Assembly (NCBI GenBank): GCA_003482455.1
Contig: DMYW01000004.1
Coordinates: forward strand, 1 to 26,402
Reading direction: 5' to 3'
DNA from: Rheinheimera sp.
GTDB lineage: Bacteria; Pseudomonadota; Gammaproteobacteria; Enterobacterales; Alteromonadaceae
DNA: 26,402 nt
Under the pieces are notes generated by a model that was not told the DNA's origin, searched no databases, and saw only the letters and a list, made by a program, of their open reading frames with translations. Within the stretch, counting starts at the first letter, position 1. Every line of letters begins with the position of its first letter. The translations under genes were made by a program, and so were the position numbers. Positions 7,071 through 15,028 of the stretch are shown piece by piece.

Positions 7071-8339
7071 TTAATTAGAATTTATTGCTGTTGACGCCGG
7101 CATCTGTGTGCGGCTGTACCCCTGTAACACGGTGGCGATGAGCCACCAAGCGGCGGGGATCACCCACGCCGAAATCGTTGCGCCCTCGGCAAATAGGGCC
7201 GATGCGCTTAAGACGCTGAAGCTGACCGACGCCAGCGCCAGGTTTTTAATCAGTTCCAGCCATTGAAAGCCGGGCCGCTGTTGCTGGTAATAGCCCAAAC
7301 AAAACAATTGAAATACCAACCAGGCGCAGCCAGCGAGGATCTGCGGCGTGCTCATTTGGCCGGCGTTTAGCAGGTAATACAGCACCACGGCAATCAACGT
7401 CAGATGTTGGAAAAACGCGTACCACTGCTGAGCACAGGTAAGTGGCGTGTCGAATTTCACTTGCTGGTACGGGTTGTAGACTTTATTCGGGAATTGTTTA
7501 CGCACATCGGCCGGACGCCAGCCGGTGCGCGCCACCCAGACTTTGAACTTGTCGCGCCATGCGGCGGTGCGCCAGCTGTCTTTGCACAGCGCCCAATACA
7601 CATCGAGGTTCGCCCAGACAGGGTTCCAGCTCAACAGCGGTTTGGTCACGCCAAAAATCACCGGTTCGTCGTCCAGTTCTGCTTGAAAGGTGCCAAACCA
7701 TTTATCCCACAGGATAAACACGCCGCCGTGGTTTTTGTTCATGTACATCGGGTTTTGCGCATGATGCACGCGGTGGTGACTTGGCGTGACAAAAATCGCC
7801 TCATACCAGCCCCACATCCGGCCAATGTGACGCGTATGCACCCAGAATTGATAAATCAGATTCAGTGAACCGACGGTGACCAGCAGCAGCGGGTCGATGC
7901 CGATCAGTGCCAGCGGTAGGTAGAACACAAAGCCTAAAAAGCCGCCGCTGGATTGGCGCAGCGCCGTGGTCAAGTTGTACTCCTCGCTGGAGTGATGCAC
8001 CACGTGACCGGCCCATAACACGTTGATTTCATGGCTCATCCGATGAAACCAATAATAACAAAAGTCATACGCGACAAAGGCAAAGGCGCCCAGCAACCAG
8101 ACACCCCAGCTAGTTTCAGCCGTTAAATGCACCGGCGCTAGGTATTGATAGACCAGCACATAGAAACTTAATTGAATGGTTTTGTAGGCCACGCCGGTGA
8201 CTTGGCTCATCATGCCCAAGTTCAGTGAATTGACCGCGTCGTTGAATTGATAGGTGTTGGTTTTCTTGCGCCAATCAAGCCACAGCTCTAGCAAAATCAG
8301 CGCGAAAAACAGCGGAATAGCAAAAATAATCAGGCTCAT
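7071..8339 (-). CDS. Sterol desaturase / fatty acid hydroxylase family, alkylglycerol-monooxygenase-like
   Basis: A 422-residue integral membrane di-iron oxygenase. The histidine clusters that bind the two irons are all present: H99-xxx-H103 ('FHRMSHE'), H112-xx-HH116 ('HVVHHSSEEYN') and H189-xx-HH193 ('HHRVHHAQNP'), with an extra histidine at 168. The sentence-like match 'WFHRMSHEINVLWAGHVVHHSSEEYNLTTALRQS' is closest to alkylglycerol monooxygenase (AGMO, which cleaves ether lipids) among the families I know. I put AGMO-like ahead of plain sterol desaturase, but the substrate is unproven. Hydrophobic segments lie at ~1-22, ~50-70, ~78-98 and ~135-165, and a C-terminal block of three to four helices follows ~310. 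It is first in a likely operon with the TonB-dependent receptor. There is no strong ribosome site before the ATG. A LacI-type palindrome lies about 175 bases upstream. Confidence 0.9.
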   Translation of the reverse strand: MSLIIFAIPLFFALILLELWLDWRKKTNTYQFNDAVNSLNLGMMSQVTGVAYKTIQLSFYVLVYQYLAPVHLTAETSWGVWLLGAFAFVAYDFCYYWFHRMSHEINVLWAGHVVHHSSEEYNLTTALRQSSGGFLGFVFYLPLALIGIDPLLLVTVGSLNLIYQFWVHTRHIGRMWGWYEAIFVTPSHHRVHHAQNPMYMNKNHGGVFILWDKWFGTFQAELDDEPVIFGVTKPLLSWNPVWANLDVYWALCKDSWRTAAWRDKFKVWVARTGWRPADVRKQFPNKVYNPYQQVKFDTPLTCAQQWYAFFQHLTLIAVVLYYLLNAGQMSTPQILAGCAWLVFQLFCLGYYQQQRPGFQWLELIKNLALASVSFSVLSASALFAEGATISAWVIPAAWWLIATVLQGYSRTQMPASTAINSN

Positions 8340-8511
8340 AGTTATGCACTTTAGTTATTAGAATAGAAGAGACTGTTCGGACCAGCCTAGCAGAAAGCTG
8401 TTAATTGACCAACGTTTTTTTTTCGTAACCAAGTACGGTTTTTGTGCATTTTTCGCATCATGTGCTGACTAATTGCGCGACGATGTTACCTATATTCGAA
8501 AATGCTGTTAA

Positions 8512-8525
8512 TGAAAGCGCTTGCA
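8512..8525. promoter_or_regulatory. LacI-type operator-like palindrome upstream of the lipid enzyme
   Basis: TGAAAGCGCTTGCA is a 14-bp palindrome about a central CG with one mismatched pair. The shape TGnAAGCGCTTnCA is that of LacI/GalR-family operators. It sits in the 245-base intergenic region in front of the AGMO-like gene. No LacI-family gene is in the window, so the regulator would be encoded elsewhere. The remainder of 8340-8584 holds a T-rich run and no gene. Confidence 0.35.
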
Positions 8526-8584
8526 GGTTTGTAGCTTCGTAGCGAGCTGTCAACGCTGTAGCCGTGGCCACAGCAATGACACCA

Positions 8585-11188
8585 TTAGGATTCAAGAGCC
8601 TGCAGTTGTGAGTTACTTAACCAGCTGCTGAAGCCGGCGGCGGGTAGGGGTTTTGCAAACAAATAGCCTTGGACGTGGCTACAGCCATTGTCGGTCAAAA
8701 ATTGCAATTGGTGTTCTTCCTCGACGCCTTCGGCTGTCGTGGTTAACCCCAAGCTCTTCGAGAGGTTGATAATAGTTCGACAAATTTCCTCATCATCGGC
8801 GTCGATACCAATGTCACGCACAAAGGATTTGTCGACTTTTAAGACGTCGATTGGCAGATGCTTTAGGTAAGCCAGCGATGAATAGCCGGTGCCAAAATCA
8901 TCAAGTGCAATACTCACGCCCAACCCTTTTAGGTGTTTCATCACCCGAGACGCCACCACTGGTTCTTGCATGGCCACCCGTTCGGTGATCTCAAGCTGCA
9001 AACTGGCACAATGTGTGCCGGCTTGTTCCACCGCTTGGTAGACTTTTTCAGGAAAGGATTCACTCCAGAACTGCTGCGCCGATACGTTGACACTGACATA
9101 CAGAGGCAACGCAAATTGTTTCTGCCAATCTGCCAGTTGTTGCAACGATTGTTGTAGCACCCACAAGCCAATGTCTTGGATAAGGCCACAGTCTTCGGCA
9201 AGTGGAATAAATTCGTCTGGGCTGACGATGCCAAATTCGGCGCTGGTCCAGCGCAGCAGGGCTTCAACACCAACTGTGCTGCGGTCGACAGCTAAAATGG
9301 GTTGAAATACCAAATGAAATTCTTGCCGTTGTAGGGCGTGTTCTAATGCATTGGTTAAGGCCAAGCGACGCTGCAAATGTTCAATCATCGCGTGATCAAA
9401 CGAGCTAACCCTATTCTTGCCATCGGACTTAGCCCGATACATCGCAAAGTCGGCGTGTTTGAGTAACTCTTGGTAATCACGGCCGTCGCGTGGATATTCG
9501 ACCAGGCCAATGGATGCGGTGATTTTCAGGGTTAGATCTGCAAGCTGCATTGGACTGGCGATCAATTCAATCAACTGTTGCACTTTGGGCATGGCTGAAT
9601 GGGCGTCCGCGTCGGGCAGCACAACCACAAATTCATCCCCGCCAAGTCGACACAAGGTATCGCTGTCACGAAACAAACCGCGCATCCGTTGGCTCAACTC
9701 GATCAGCAAACGATCACCAGTGTCATGACCATGAATATCATTGATATCTTTGAACTTATCCAAGTCGATGAACAGCAAAACAAAGGGTGTTGAGGTTCGT
9801 TCCGCAGCTTTGATCAGCTGCTCGACGCGGTCGCGTAACAGGTTCCGATTGGCCATGCCTGTAAGAGAATCGTAATAGGCCAAACTTTCGATAAATTTCT
9901 GGTTTTGCAAGCGTTCGGTGATGTCGCTAAACACGGCGATGTAGTTTTTCACCACGGGGCCAAGTTTCGGCAGGCGCGAAATATTTAACCATTGCGGGTA
10001 TAACTCGCCAGTTTTACGTTTGTTCCAAATCTCGCCTTCCCAGTGGCCTTGAGTGTTGATGATGTGCCACATCTCTTGGTAAAACGGCGAATCGTGTTTA
10101 CCAGAAGAAAGTATCGAAGGCTTTTTGCCAATAACTTCGTGTTGGGCATACCCCGTAATTTGTTCAAAGGCCCGATTGACCGACAAAATGCGTGTTTGTG
10201 GGTCGGCAATGATGATGCCTTCAGAACCTTCGCTAAAAATTTGCATCGCGGTTTGCAGCCGCGTTTCGGCATCCATTTTGGAGGTGATGTCGGTAGAGAT
10301 AAACCCTGCACTGGTGATGTGGCCGTGCGAATCTCGAATGGCAAACGCAGTGGTTTGTAGGTAATACAACTTATTGTTGTGCGGCGATAAATATTCATAT
10401 TCGTATGTTTGTGACAATCCGCGGAGATACAGGGCGTCAAAGTAACCATTCAGACGCTTGATCGAGTCTTCGCTGAAAAACTCCAACGCGCTTTGGCCTA
10501 TGACTCGTTTTGCATCAAGCTGATGAAACAAAATGAATTCTTTGTTGGCAAGTTGCACGCGCAGGTTGGCATCGAGCACAAAAATCATCGCAGGACTGTG
10601 CTCCATCACAGCACCAAATAACAGCCGCTCTTGTTCCAGTTTGGACTCAGCACTGGCATCTTGCAGCACCAGCAGCGCCGCACCTCTTAAGCTGTTTTGT
10701 GCCGGTAGCGCGATAAACGTGGCATCCACGGCTAAACGACGTTTTTGCACGGAAAGGAGTTGCAAGCGCGCTTGGCGTGAATTGGGTATCGCTTGTTTTA
10801 ACGTATCGAGCAACCAAGCGATACTGGCATCATCAAATAAACGAAATACGTTGTATCTCAGGGCTTGTTGCGCCGTTTTAAAACTAAACAATTGCAACGC
10901 CGGCGCATTGATATCAATAATTTTGCCGTGCTCACTTAGGAGCAGACAACCAACGGGCAGATTTTCAAACAAGCCTTGATAGTGGTCGCGCTGCAGCACC
11001 AGTTGCTGTTGAGCTTGTTGCAGTTGTTGGTTTTGTAGCTCTAATTCAGTTTGGTAAATCTGCAATTCTTCAATTAACCGGACCTGCTCGTTGGGCAATT
11101 GTGGGTCCACCGTCGGCTGTTGCTGATACTGCGCGAGCGTCGCCATCGCTTGCTGACGCAGCAAGGCAAGGCGTGAGGAGTCAGTCAT
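8585..11188 (-). CDS. PAS-PAS-PAS-GGDEF-EAL c-di-GMP enzyme
   Basis: An 867-residue cytoplasmic signalling protein with no transmembrane segment. A Gln-rich coiled coil (~35-70) leads into three PAS domains (~70-185, ~190-305 and ~312-428), then GGDEF (~435-590) and EAL (~605-850). The cyclase active site GGDEF is intact (residues 516-520). The allosteric inhibitory site RDSD (R-x-x-D) stands at the usual distance before it. The EAL domain keeps EALLRW, 'DDFGTGYSSLAYL', 'LKVDKSF', 'EGVEEE' and 'VQGYLFAKPLP', so both cyclase and phosphodiesterase activity are possible. The start at 11188 is supported by AAGGAA eight bases upstream and by overlap with the end of the CheB-CheR gene (ATG at 11186-11188, that gene's stop at 11181). 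A longer frame to 11254 lies wholly inside that gene. The PAS domains probably read a cytoplasmic cue; none shows an obvious haem or flavin signature. Confidence 0.95.
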   Translation of the reverse strand: MTDSSRLALLRQQAMATLAQYQQQPTVDPQLPNEQVRLIEELQIYQTELELQNQQLQQAQQQLVLQRDHYQGLFENLPVGCLLLSEHGKIIDINAPALQLFSFKTAQQALRYNVFRLFDDASIAWLLDTLKQAIPNSRQARLQLLSVQKRRLAVDATFIALPAQNSLRGAALLVLQDASAESKLEQERLLFGAVMEHSPAMIFVLDANLRVQLANKEFILFHQLDAKRVIGQSALEFFSEDSIKRLNGYFDALYLRGLSQTYEYEYLSPHNNKLYYLQTTAFAIRDSHGHITSAGFISTDITSKMDAETRLQTAMQIFSEGSEGIIIADPQTRILSVNRAFEQITGYAQHEVIGKKPSILSSGKHDSPFYQEMWHIINTQGHWEGEIWNKRKTGELYPQWLNISRLPKLGPVVKNYIAVFSDITERLQNQKFIESLAYYDSLTGMANRNLLRDRVEQLIKAAERTSTPFVLLFIDLDKFKDINDIHGHDTGDRLLIELSQRMRGLFRDSDTLCRLGGDEFVVVLPDADAHSAMPKVQQLIELIASPMQLADLTLKITASIGLVEYPRDGRDYQELLKHADFAMYRAKSDGKNRVSSFDHAMIEHLQRRLALTNALEHALQRQEFHLVFQPILAVDRSTVGVEALLRWTSAEFGIVSPDEFIPLAEDCGLIQDIGLWVLQQSLQQLADWQKQFALPLYVSVNVSAQQFWSESFPEKVYQAVEQAGTHCASLQLEITERVAMQEPVVASRVMKHLKGLGVSIALDDFGTGYSSLAYLKHLPIDVLKVDKSFVRDIGIDADDEEICRTIINLSKSLGLTTTAEGVEEEHQLQFLTDNGCSHVQGYLFAKPLPAAGFSSWLSNSQLQALES

Positions 11189-14084
11189 GCTGCTGTTCCT
11201 TGATGATCCAATCGGTGACGTTGACGTGACTAACCACAGCGGCAAATTGCCCATGTTTGACGCTCACGGCGTGCATTACAAACCAACGGTTTTCGGCTGG
11301 AGAATGACAGGGATAACTCATCTGAAAGCTCGACTTGCTGCCTTCAAGCACACTTTTGATGCCCAAATAGGCGCGACGAGCAAATGGATCTTGCTCTGCG
11401 GCTTGTTCGCACGCATCCAAATAGTTAGCTCCAGTACAGGTTTGTGCCAGTGTTGGGTCGCCATTAACCCGAGCAAATTGTTCCCAAGCAGAATTAACCA
11501 ACACGATTTGGCCAAATTTATCCAACACCGCCACATGTTCTGGTAGGGCATTGAGTAAAATTTGTAACTGCTGGGAGGCTTTAAGCGGCGTAATATCGAC
11601 AAAAGTGGCGACGGCGCCAATCGCGCCGCTGCTGATCCGATACGGCAGGATGCGCACCAAAAACTCCACGCCATCCGTTGATTTGACTTCGCGCTCGATG
11701 GTCCGCTCGTGATTCAAAGTGATAGCCAAATCTTGGCTAAACTCGTTGTATTGTAAACGACTGACGATTTCATCTACCGGGCGGCCTATATCACTATCAC
11801 GAATTTTAAACAGTCGAATGGCGTCAGGTGTGTACCGAGTTACCGTTTTGTTCTGATCTACAAAAAGCGTAGCAATGCCGGCGGCGCGGGACATGGAATC
11901 CAAGTCCGCATTGATCCGGTTTAGAATGACCATTTTTTCATGGTATTCAGAGTTCACTGTATTGAGTTCTTCATTGACGGATTGCAACTCTTCGTTTGCG
12001 CTTTGCATCTCCTCATTGGATGCCATCAATTCTTCGTTGGTCGCTTGCAGCTCTTCGTTCGAGGTTTCGAGTTCTTCAATGGTGGCTTGCAGACTTTCAC
12101 GTGTGGCTTGTAACTCAACTTCGAGCGCATTGATTTTGTCACTGAGTTCATGACTGAGCTCGACCGGCGTGGCGGGTAGCGTTGGCGCGATTGCGGCTCG
12201 GACAAACGCCAACAGCACTTGAGATTCAGGTTTGTGCTCTAGTGTTTGTGCGACCACTTGGTAGCTGGATTCTTGCCCCTTTGCGTCATTAAACCGCACG
12301 AATTCCGAGCGGTAGTTGCCGCCTTCACGTTTGCATTTATGCAGCAATGCGCTGGCAACTGGCTGCAATTTATCGGGTAGCACTTTATTGAGGGTGAATT
12401 CCGCAGCACCGTGGCGCAGCTGCAACAAAGACTGCACATCGCCATAAAGGTGGATCACTTTGCCCGTATGATCGACGAGCATAGCTGGCGGAGCAAACTG
12501 TTGCAGTACCATTTCTCGTGCTTGTTCAACCCAAGTGTCTTTGAAGTGCTCCCGCGCCAAGCGGGGATGAGCAACACGTTCCATCGCTGGTTTTGCGGCT
12601 AGCGCAAACTGGCCCCGTAATTCGTGACTGAGTGGGGTATGGTTGCGTTGAAACACTTTCAATTTCGTGTCGAGTGAATGAAAGCTACTACTGTTGATGG
12701 TCATTGATTCACTGATCCCCAAGGTCAAAAAGCCATCGGGAACTACGGCGTATTGTAGTTTTTGTAGCACCAAATCCTGTGCCATATTTTTAAAATAAAT
12801 CAATGTGTTGCGACAGCTGACTAAGTCCATTCGGGTAAAAGGGGCGTCCTGCAGCAAATTGTGTTTGGCAAAGACGACCGCTTGGCGTAGTTGCGGTTTT
12901 ACTCGGTAGCCATCCACGTCCACATCAAAGAATTTGTTTAAGTGGTCAGTGCTAAGTTCCGACAAGATGGTTGCTGGATAGTGGCCGTTACTGGCGATGT
13001 CCAAATTATCTTGGTTGATATCGGTCGCGAACACTTTGAGTGGTAGCCATTCATTGCGCTGCTCAAATGCCTCCAAAAACAGCATGACGAGGCTGTAGGC
13101 CTCCTCACCTGTGGAGCAACCGGCAACCCAACAACGGATCCCTTGCAGCGGATTCGCATGTGCAATGATTTCAGGGATCACTTCTTGTGCTAGCAACTCA
13201 AAGACGCTGCGATCGCGAAAAAAACTAGTCACTGGGATAAGCAGCTCGCCGCGCAAAGTGTCCAACTCTGCCGCGTTGACCTGCAACAAGTTGGCATACT
13301 CACGCAGATTTTTAAGATGTTTGAGTTGCATCCGACGTTCAATCCGTCGGCCAATAGTGCCGACTTTGTAATCGGCAAAGTTGATATGAAACTCATTGTT
13401 TAATATCGCAAAAATGTCATCACGTGCGGCAATTTGCTCCAGCTCGGTTTGCGGCTCAATATCCAAGTTGTTAAAGCCAACCCCAGGATTTTCCAGATAG
13501 TGTTTTAGACGGGTAGGGATTTCACGGACTGGTAACACATCGTGCACGGCACCGGTGTGAATGGCTGACGTTGGCATCCCGTCGAATTTTGCATCTGTAG
13601 GTTGTTGCACTATCACCAAGCCGCCGACTGCATTGATATCAGCAATACCAAGACTGCCGTCTGAACCAGTACCCGACAAAATCACGGCAATGCTTTTATT
13701 TCCAAACGATTTAGCGACCGACTTAAAGAAAATATCAATGGGTAATGAAAAGGTATGTGGCAGCTTTTGTGTGACTTTAAAACGGCCTTCTTCAATTTCA
13801 ATGTGAGTGCCTGCCGGTATTAAATACACAGTATCTGGCAGGGGCGCGACATCACTTTTCACCATGACGACGGGCATCTGCGTGTAACGCGCCAGTAAGT
13901 CGTCCATCATGCTTTTATGATCTGGCGACAAGTGTTGCACCACAACATATGTGATGCCCAAATCTGTCGGGCAGTTACGGAAAAACTGCTCAAGCGCTTC
14001 AAGACCACCGGCAGAAGCACCTATCGCAACAATCGTGTCGGCCACAGCGTGTGGATGTACATTCATCCGCTGAAATATCCTCAT
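11181..14084 (-). CDS. CheB-CheR-PAS hybrid methylation protein
   Basis: A 967-residue protein fusing a CheB methylesterase domain (~17-195), a CheR methyltransferase domain (~220-490), a PAS-like domain (~520-630), a long coiled coil of 'EELxxxNEEL' repeats (~640-720) and two further PAS domains (~725-840 and ~845-960). The CheB triad is complete: Ser24 in GASAGG, His51 in QHLS, and Asp142 in SGTGSDG. The CheR part keeps the SAM-binding 'WVAGCSTGEEAYS', 'FATDIN' and 'DLVSCRNTLIYF'. There is no receiver domain before CheB and no kinase domain after the PAS pair. Family members of this kind are usually orphan two-component or chemotaxis-like proteins of uncertain target. The start may be 14084 or the ATG at 14066 (residue 7). 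A GAGG lies 12 bases before the latter and nothing lies before the former, so 14066 is at least as good. Its 3' end overlaps the PAS-GGDEF-EAL gene by 8 bases. Confidence 0.94.
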   Translation of the reverse strand: MRIFQRMNVHPHAVADTIVAIGASAGGLEALEQFFRNCPTDLGITYVVVQHLSPDHKSMMDDLLARYTQMPVVMVKSDVAPLPDTVYLIPAGTHIEIEEGRFKVTQKLPHTFSLPIDIFFKSVAKSFGNKSIAVILSGTGSDGSLGIADINAVGGLVIVQQPTDAKFDGMPTSAIHTGAVHDVLPVREIPTRLKHYLENPGVGFNNLDIEPQTELEQIAARDDIFAILNNEFHINFADYKVGTIGRRIERRMQLKHLKNLREYANLLQVNAAELDTLRGELLIPVTSFFRDRSVFELLAQEVIPEIIAHANPLQGIRCWVAGCSTGEEAYSLVMLFLEAFEQRNEWLPLKVFATDINQDNLDIASNGHYPATILSELSTDHLNKFFDVDVDGYRVKPQLRQAVVFAKHNLLQDAPFTRMDLVSCRNTLIYFKNMAQDLVLQKLQYAVVPDGFLTLGISESMTINSSSFHSLDTKLKVFQRNHTPLSHELRGQFALAAKPAMERVAHPRLAREHFKDTWVEQAREMVLQQFAPPAMLVDHTGKVIHLYGDVQSLLQLRHGAAEFTLNKVLPDKLQPVASALLHKCKREGGNYRSEFVRFNDAKGQESSYQVVAQTLEHKPESQVLLAFVRAAIAPTLPATPVELSHELSDKINALEVELQATRESLQATIEELETSNEELQATNEELMASNEEMQSANEELQSVNEELNTVNSEYHEKMVILNRINADLDSMSRAAGIATLFVDQNKTVTRYTPDAIRLFKIRDSDIGRPVDEIVSRLQYNEFSQDLAITLNHERTIEREVKSTDGVEFLVRILPYRISSGAIGAVATFVDITPLKASQQLQILLNALPEHVAVLDKFGQIVLVNSAWEQFARVNGDPTLAQTCTGANYLDACEQAAEQDPFARRAYLGIKSVLEGSKSSFQMSYPCHSPAENRWFVMHAVSVKHGQFAAVVSHVNVTDWIIKEQQHD

Positions 14085-14191
14085 AAATCAAGTGGTTATT
14101 TTGGTATTCACTGACAGCGGCACGTCAGATTTACGCACCTCGGAGGCTGGATAATTTCACTATTGCGGCAAAAATCAGCGATTTCAAACGG

Positions 14192-14213
14192 AAAATTGAT
14201 AATTATCAATTTT
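14192..14213. promoter_or_regulatory. Perfect FNR-type box (TTGAT-AATT-ATCAA)
   Basis: The core TTGATAATTATCAA (14196-14209) is the exact consensus of FNR-family binding sites. It is extended by four A on the left and four T on the right into a 22-bp perfect palindrome. It lies between the divergent CheB-CheR gene (start 14084 or 14066) and the Crp/Fnr-family gene (14309). A possible -10 TATATA on the plus strand at 14253-14258 would place the box centre near -62, a class I position. The rest of 14085-14308 shows only a weak 5-bp inverted repeat at 14111-14128. Confidence 0.75.
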
Positions 14214-14308
14214 TCCCGAAATAGATTTTGCATCGAGTTTTAGATGAATAACTATATAAAAAACCACGGTTGTCCCCGTTCTCGGTATTCCCTTTTTTGG
14301 TACAAACT

Positions 14309-15028
14309 ATGGCAGTTGATTTGCATAAGGCTTATATCCATACCGCGCTGAAATTTTGTTTCGGCCCCGATGTATTGAGTAACCTTGAGTTGAGATCGTT
14401 GCTGCAGTTATTGGCGGAGCATGCCGAAGAAATAGCGGCGGAGGCGGGCGATTATGTGATGCAAGAAGGGATTGATGCGGAGTATTTATTTATTCCAACT
14501 TCTGGGGTCATGTTAATCGAGCGGGCAAGTAGTTCTAACTTCCGCCACGTCTATGCGTTTGTCTTCCCTGGAAACTTGTTTGGCATATCCAGTGAAAGTA
14601 GGTATCCGTATTCCGTTAAAGCTCTAGCGCCGGTTAGTTTATTGCGGATAAAACGAACTCATCTTGACCAACTGATGCGTACAGATCCGGCGGTTGCGCG
14701 GCTATTTTATGAGATAGCGACCAGAATTATAAGTTTTTTAATCAGTAACTTATACATGCTCGGTCAGAAAACGGCGGTACAACGAGTCTGTTACTTTTTA
14801 CTCGATTTCCAGCGGATGGGTAACTTTGGTAACGAATTATTTGTACCTATGACCAGAAAGGATATTGCCTGTTATTTAGGGATAAGTGAAGAAACTGTGA
14901 GTCGCGCATTTACTCGACTCAAGCAACTGCAGCTGATAGATGTCAAGAGTCAGTATTTCATTGAGCTGCTTGATGTTTCTCGCTTAGAGCAGTGTTGTCA
15001 AGAGCGTGATATTCCTGTTTCTAACTAG
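14309..15028 (+). CDS. Crp/Fnr-family transcription regulator without the FNR cysteine cluster
   Basis: A 239-residue one-component regulator: a cyclic-nucleotide-binding-fold sensor (~20-130), dimer helix (~128-155) and winged helix (~160-225). The helix-turn-helix is 'MTRKDIACYLGISEETVSRAFTRL'. Glu195, Ser198 and Arg199 occupy the positions that contact TTGAT in E. coli FNR (E209, S212, R213). The protein therefore should read FNR-type boxes such as the one at 14192-14213. The N-terminus has only one cysteine (Cys17), so a 4Fe-4S oxygen sensor like FNR is not present. The cNMP pocket motif 'RSSLxA' is also absent. I chose the ATG at 14309; an in-frame TTG at 14270 would add MSPFSVFPFLVQT, which is not family-like. 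No good ribosome site is visible for either. The 3' end overlaps the convergent kinase gene by 8 bases. Confidence 0.9.
   Translation: MAVDLHKAYIHTALKFCFGPDVLSNLELRSLLQLLAEHAEEIAAEAGDYVMQEGIDAEYLFIPTSGVMLIERASSSNFRHVYAFVFPGNLFGISSESRYPYSVKALAPVSLLRIKRTHLDQLMRTDPAVARLFYEIATRIISFLISNLYMLGQKTAVQRVCYFLLDFQRMGNFGNELFVPMTRKDIACYLGISEETVSRAFTRLKQLQLIDVKSQYFIELLDVSRLEQCCQERDIPVSN

Noticed and set aside
8340..8584. A clear sigma-70 promoter for the AGMO-like gene
   Set aside because: Several weak hexamer pairs exist (for example TTGGTC with TAGGCT), none convincing enough to annotate.
11189..11254. Upstream extension of the PAS-GGDEF-EAL protein (22 extra residues from 11254)
   Set aside because: Lies fully inside the CheB-CheR-PAS gene without a ribosome site, whereas the ATG at 11188 has AAGGAA upstream.
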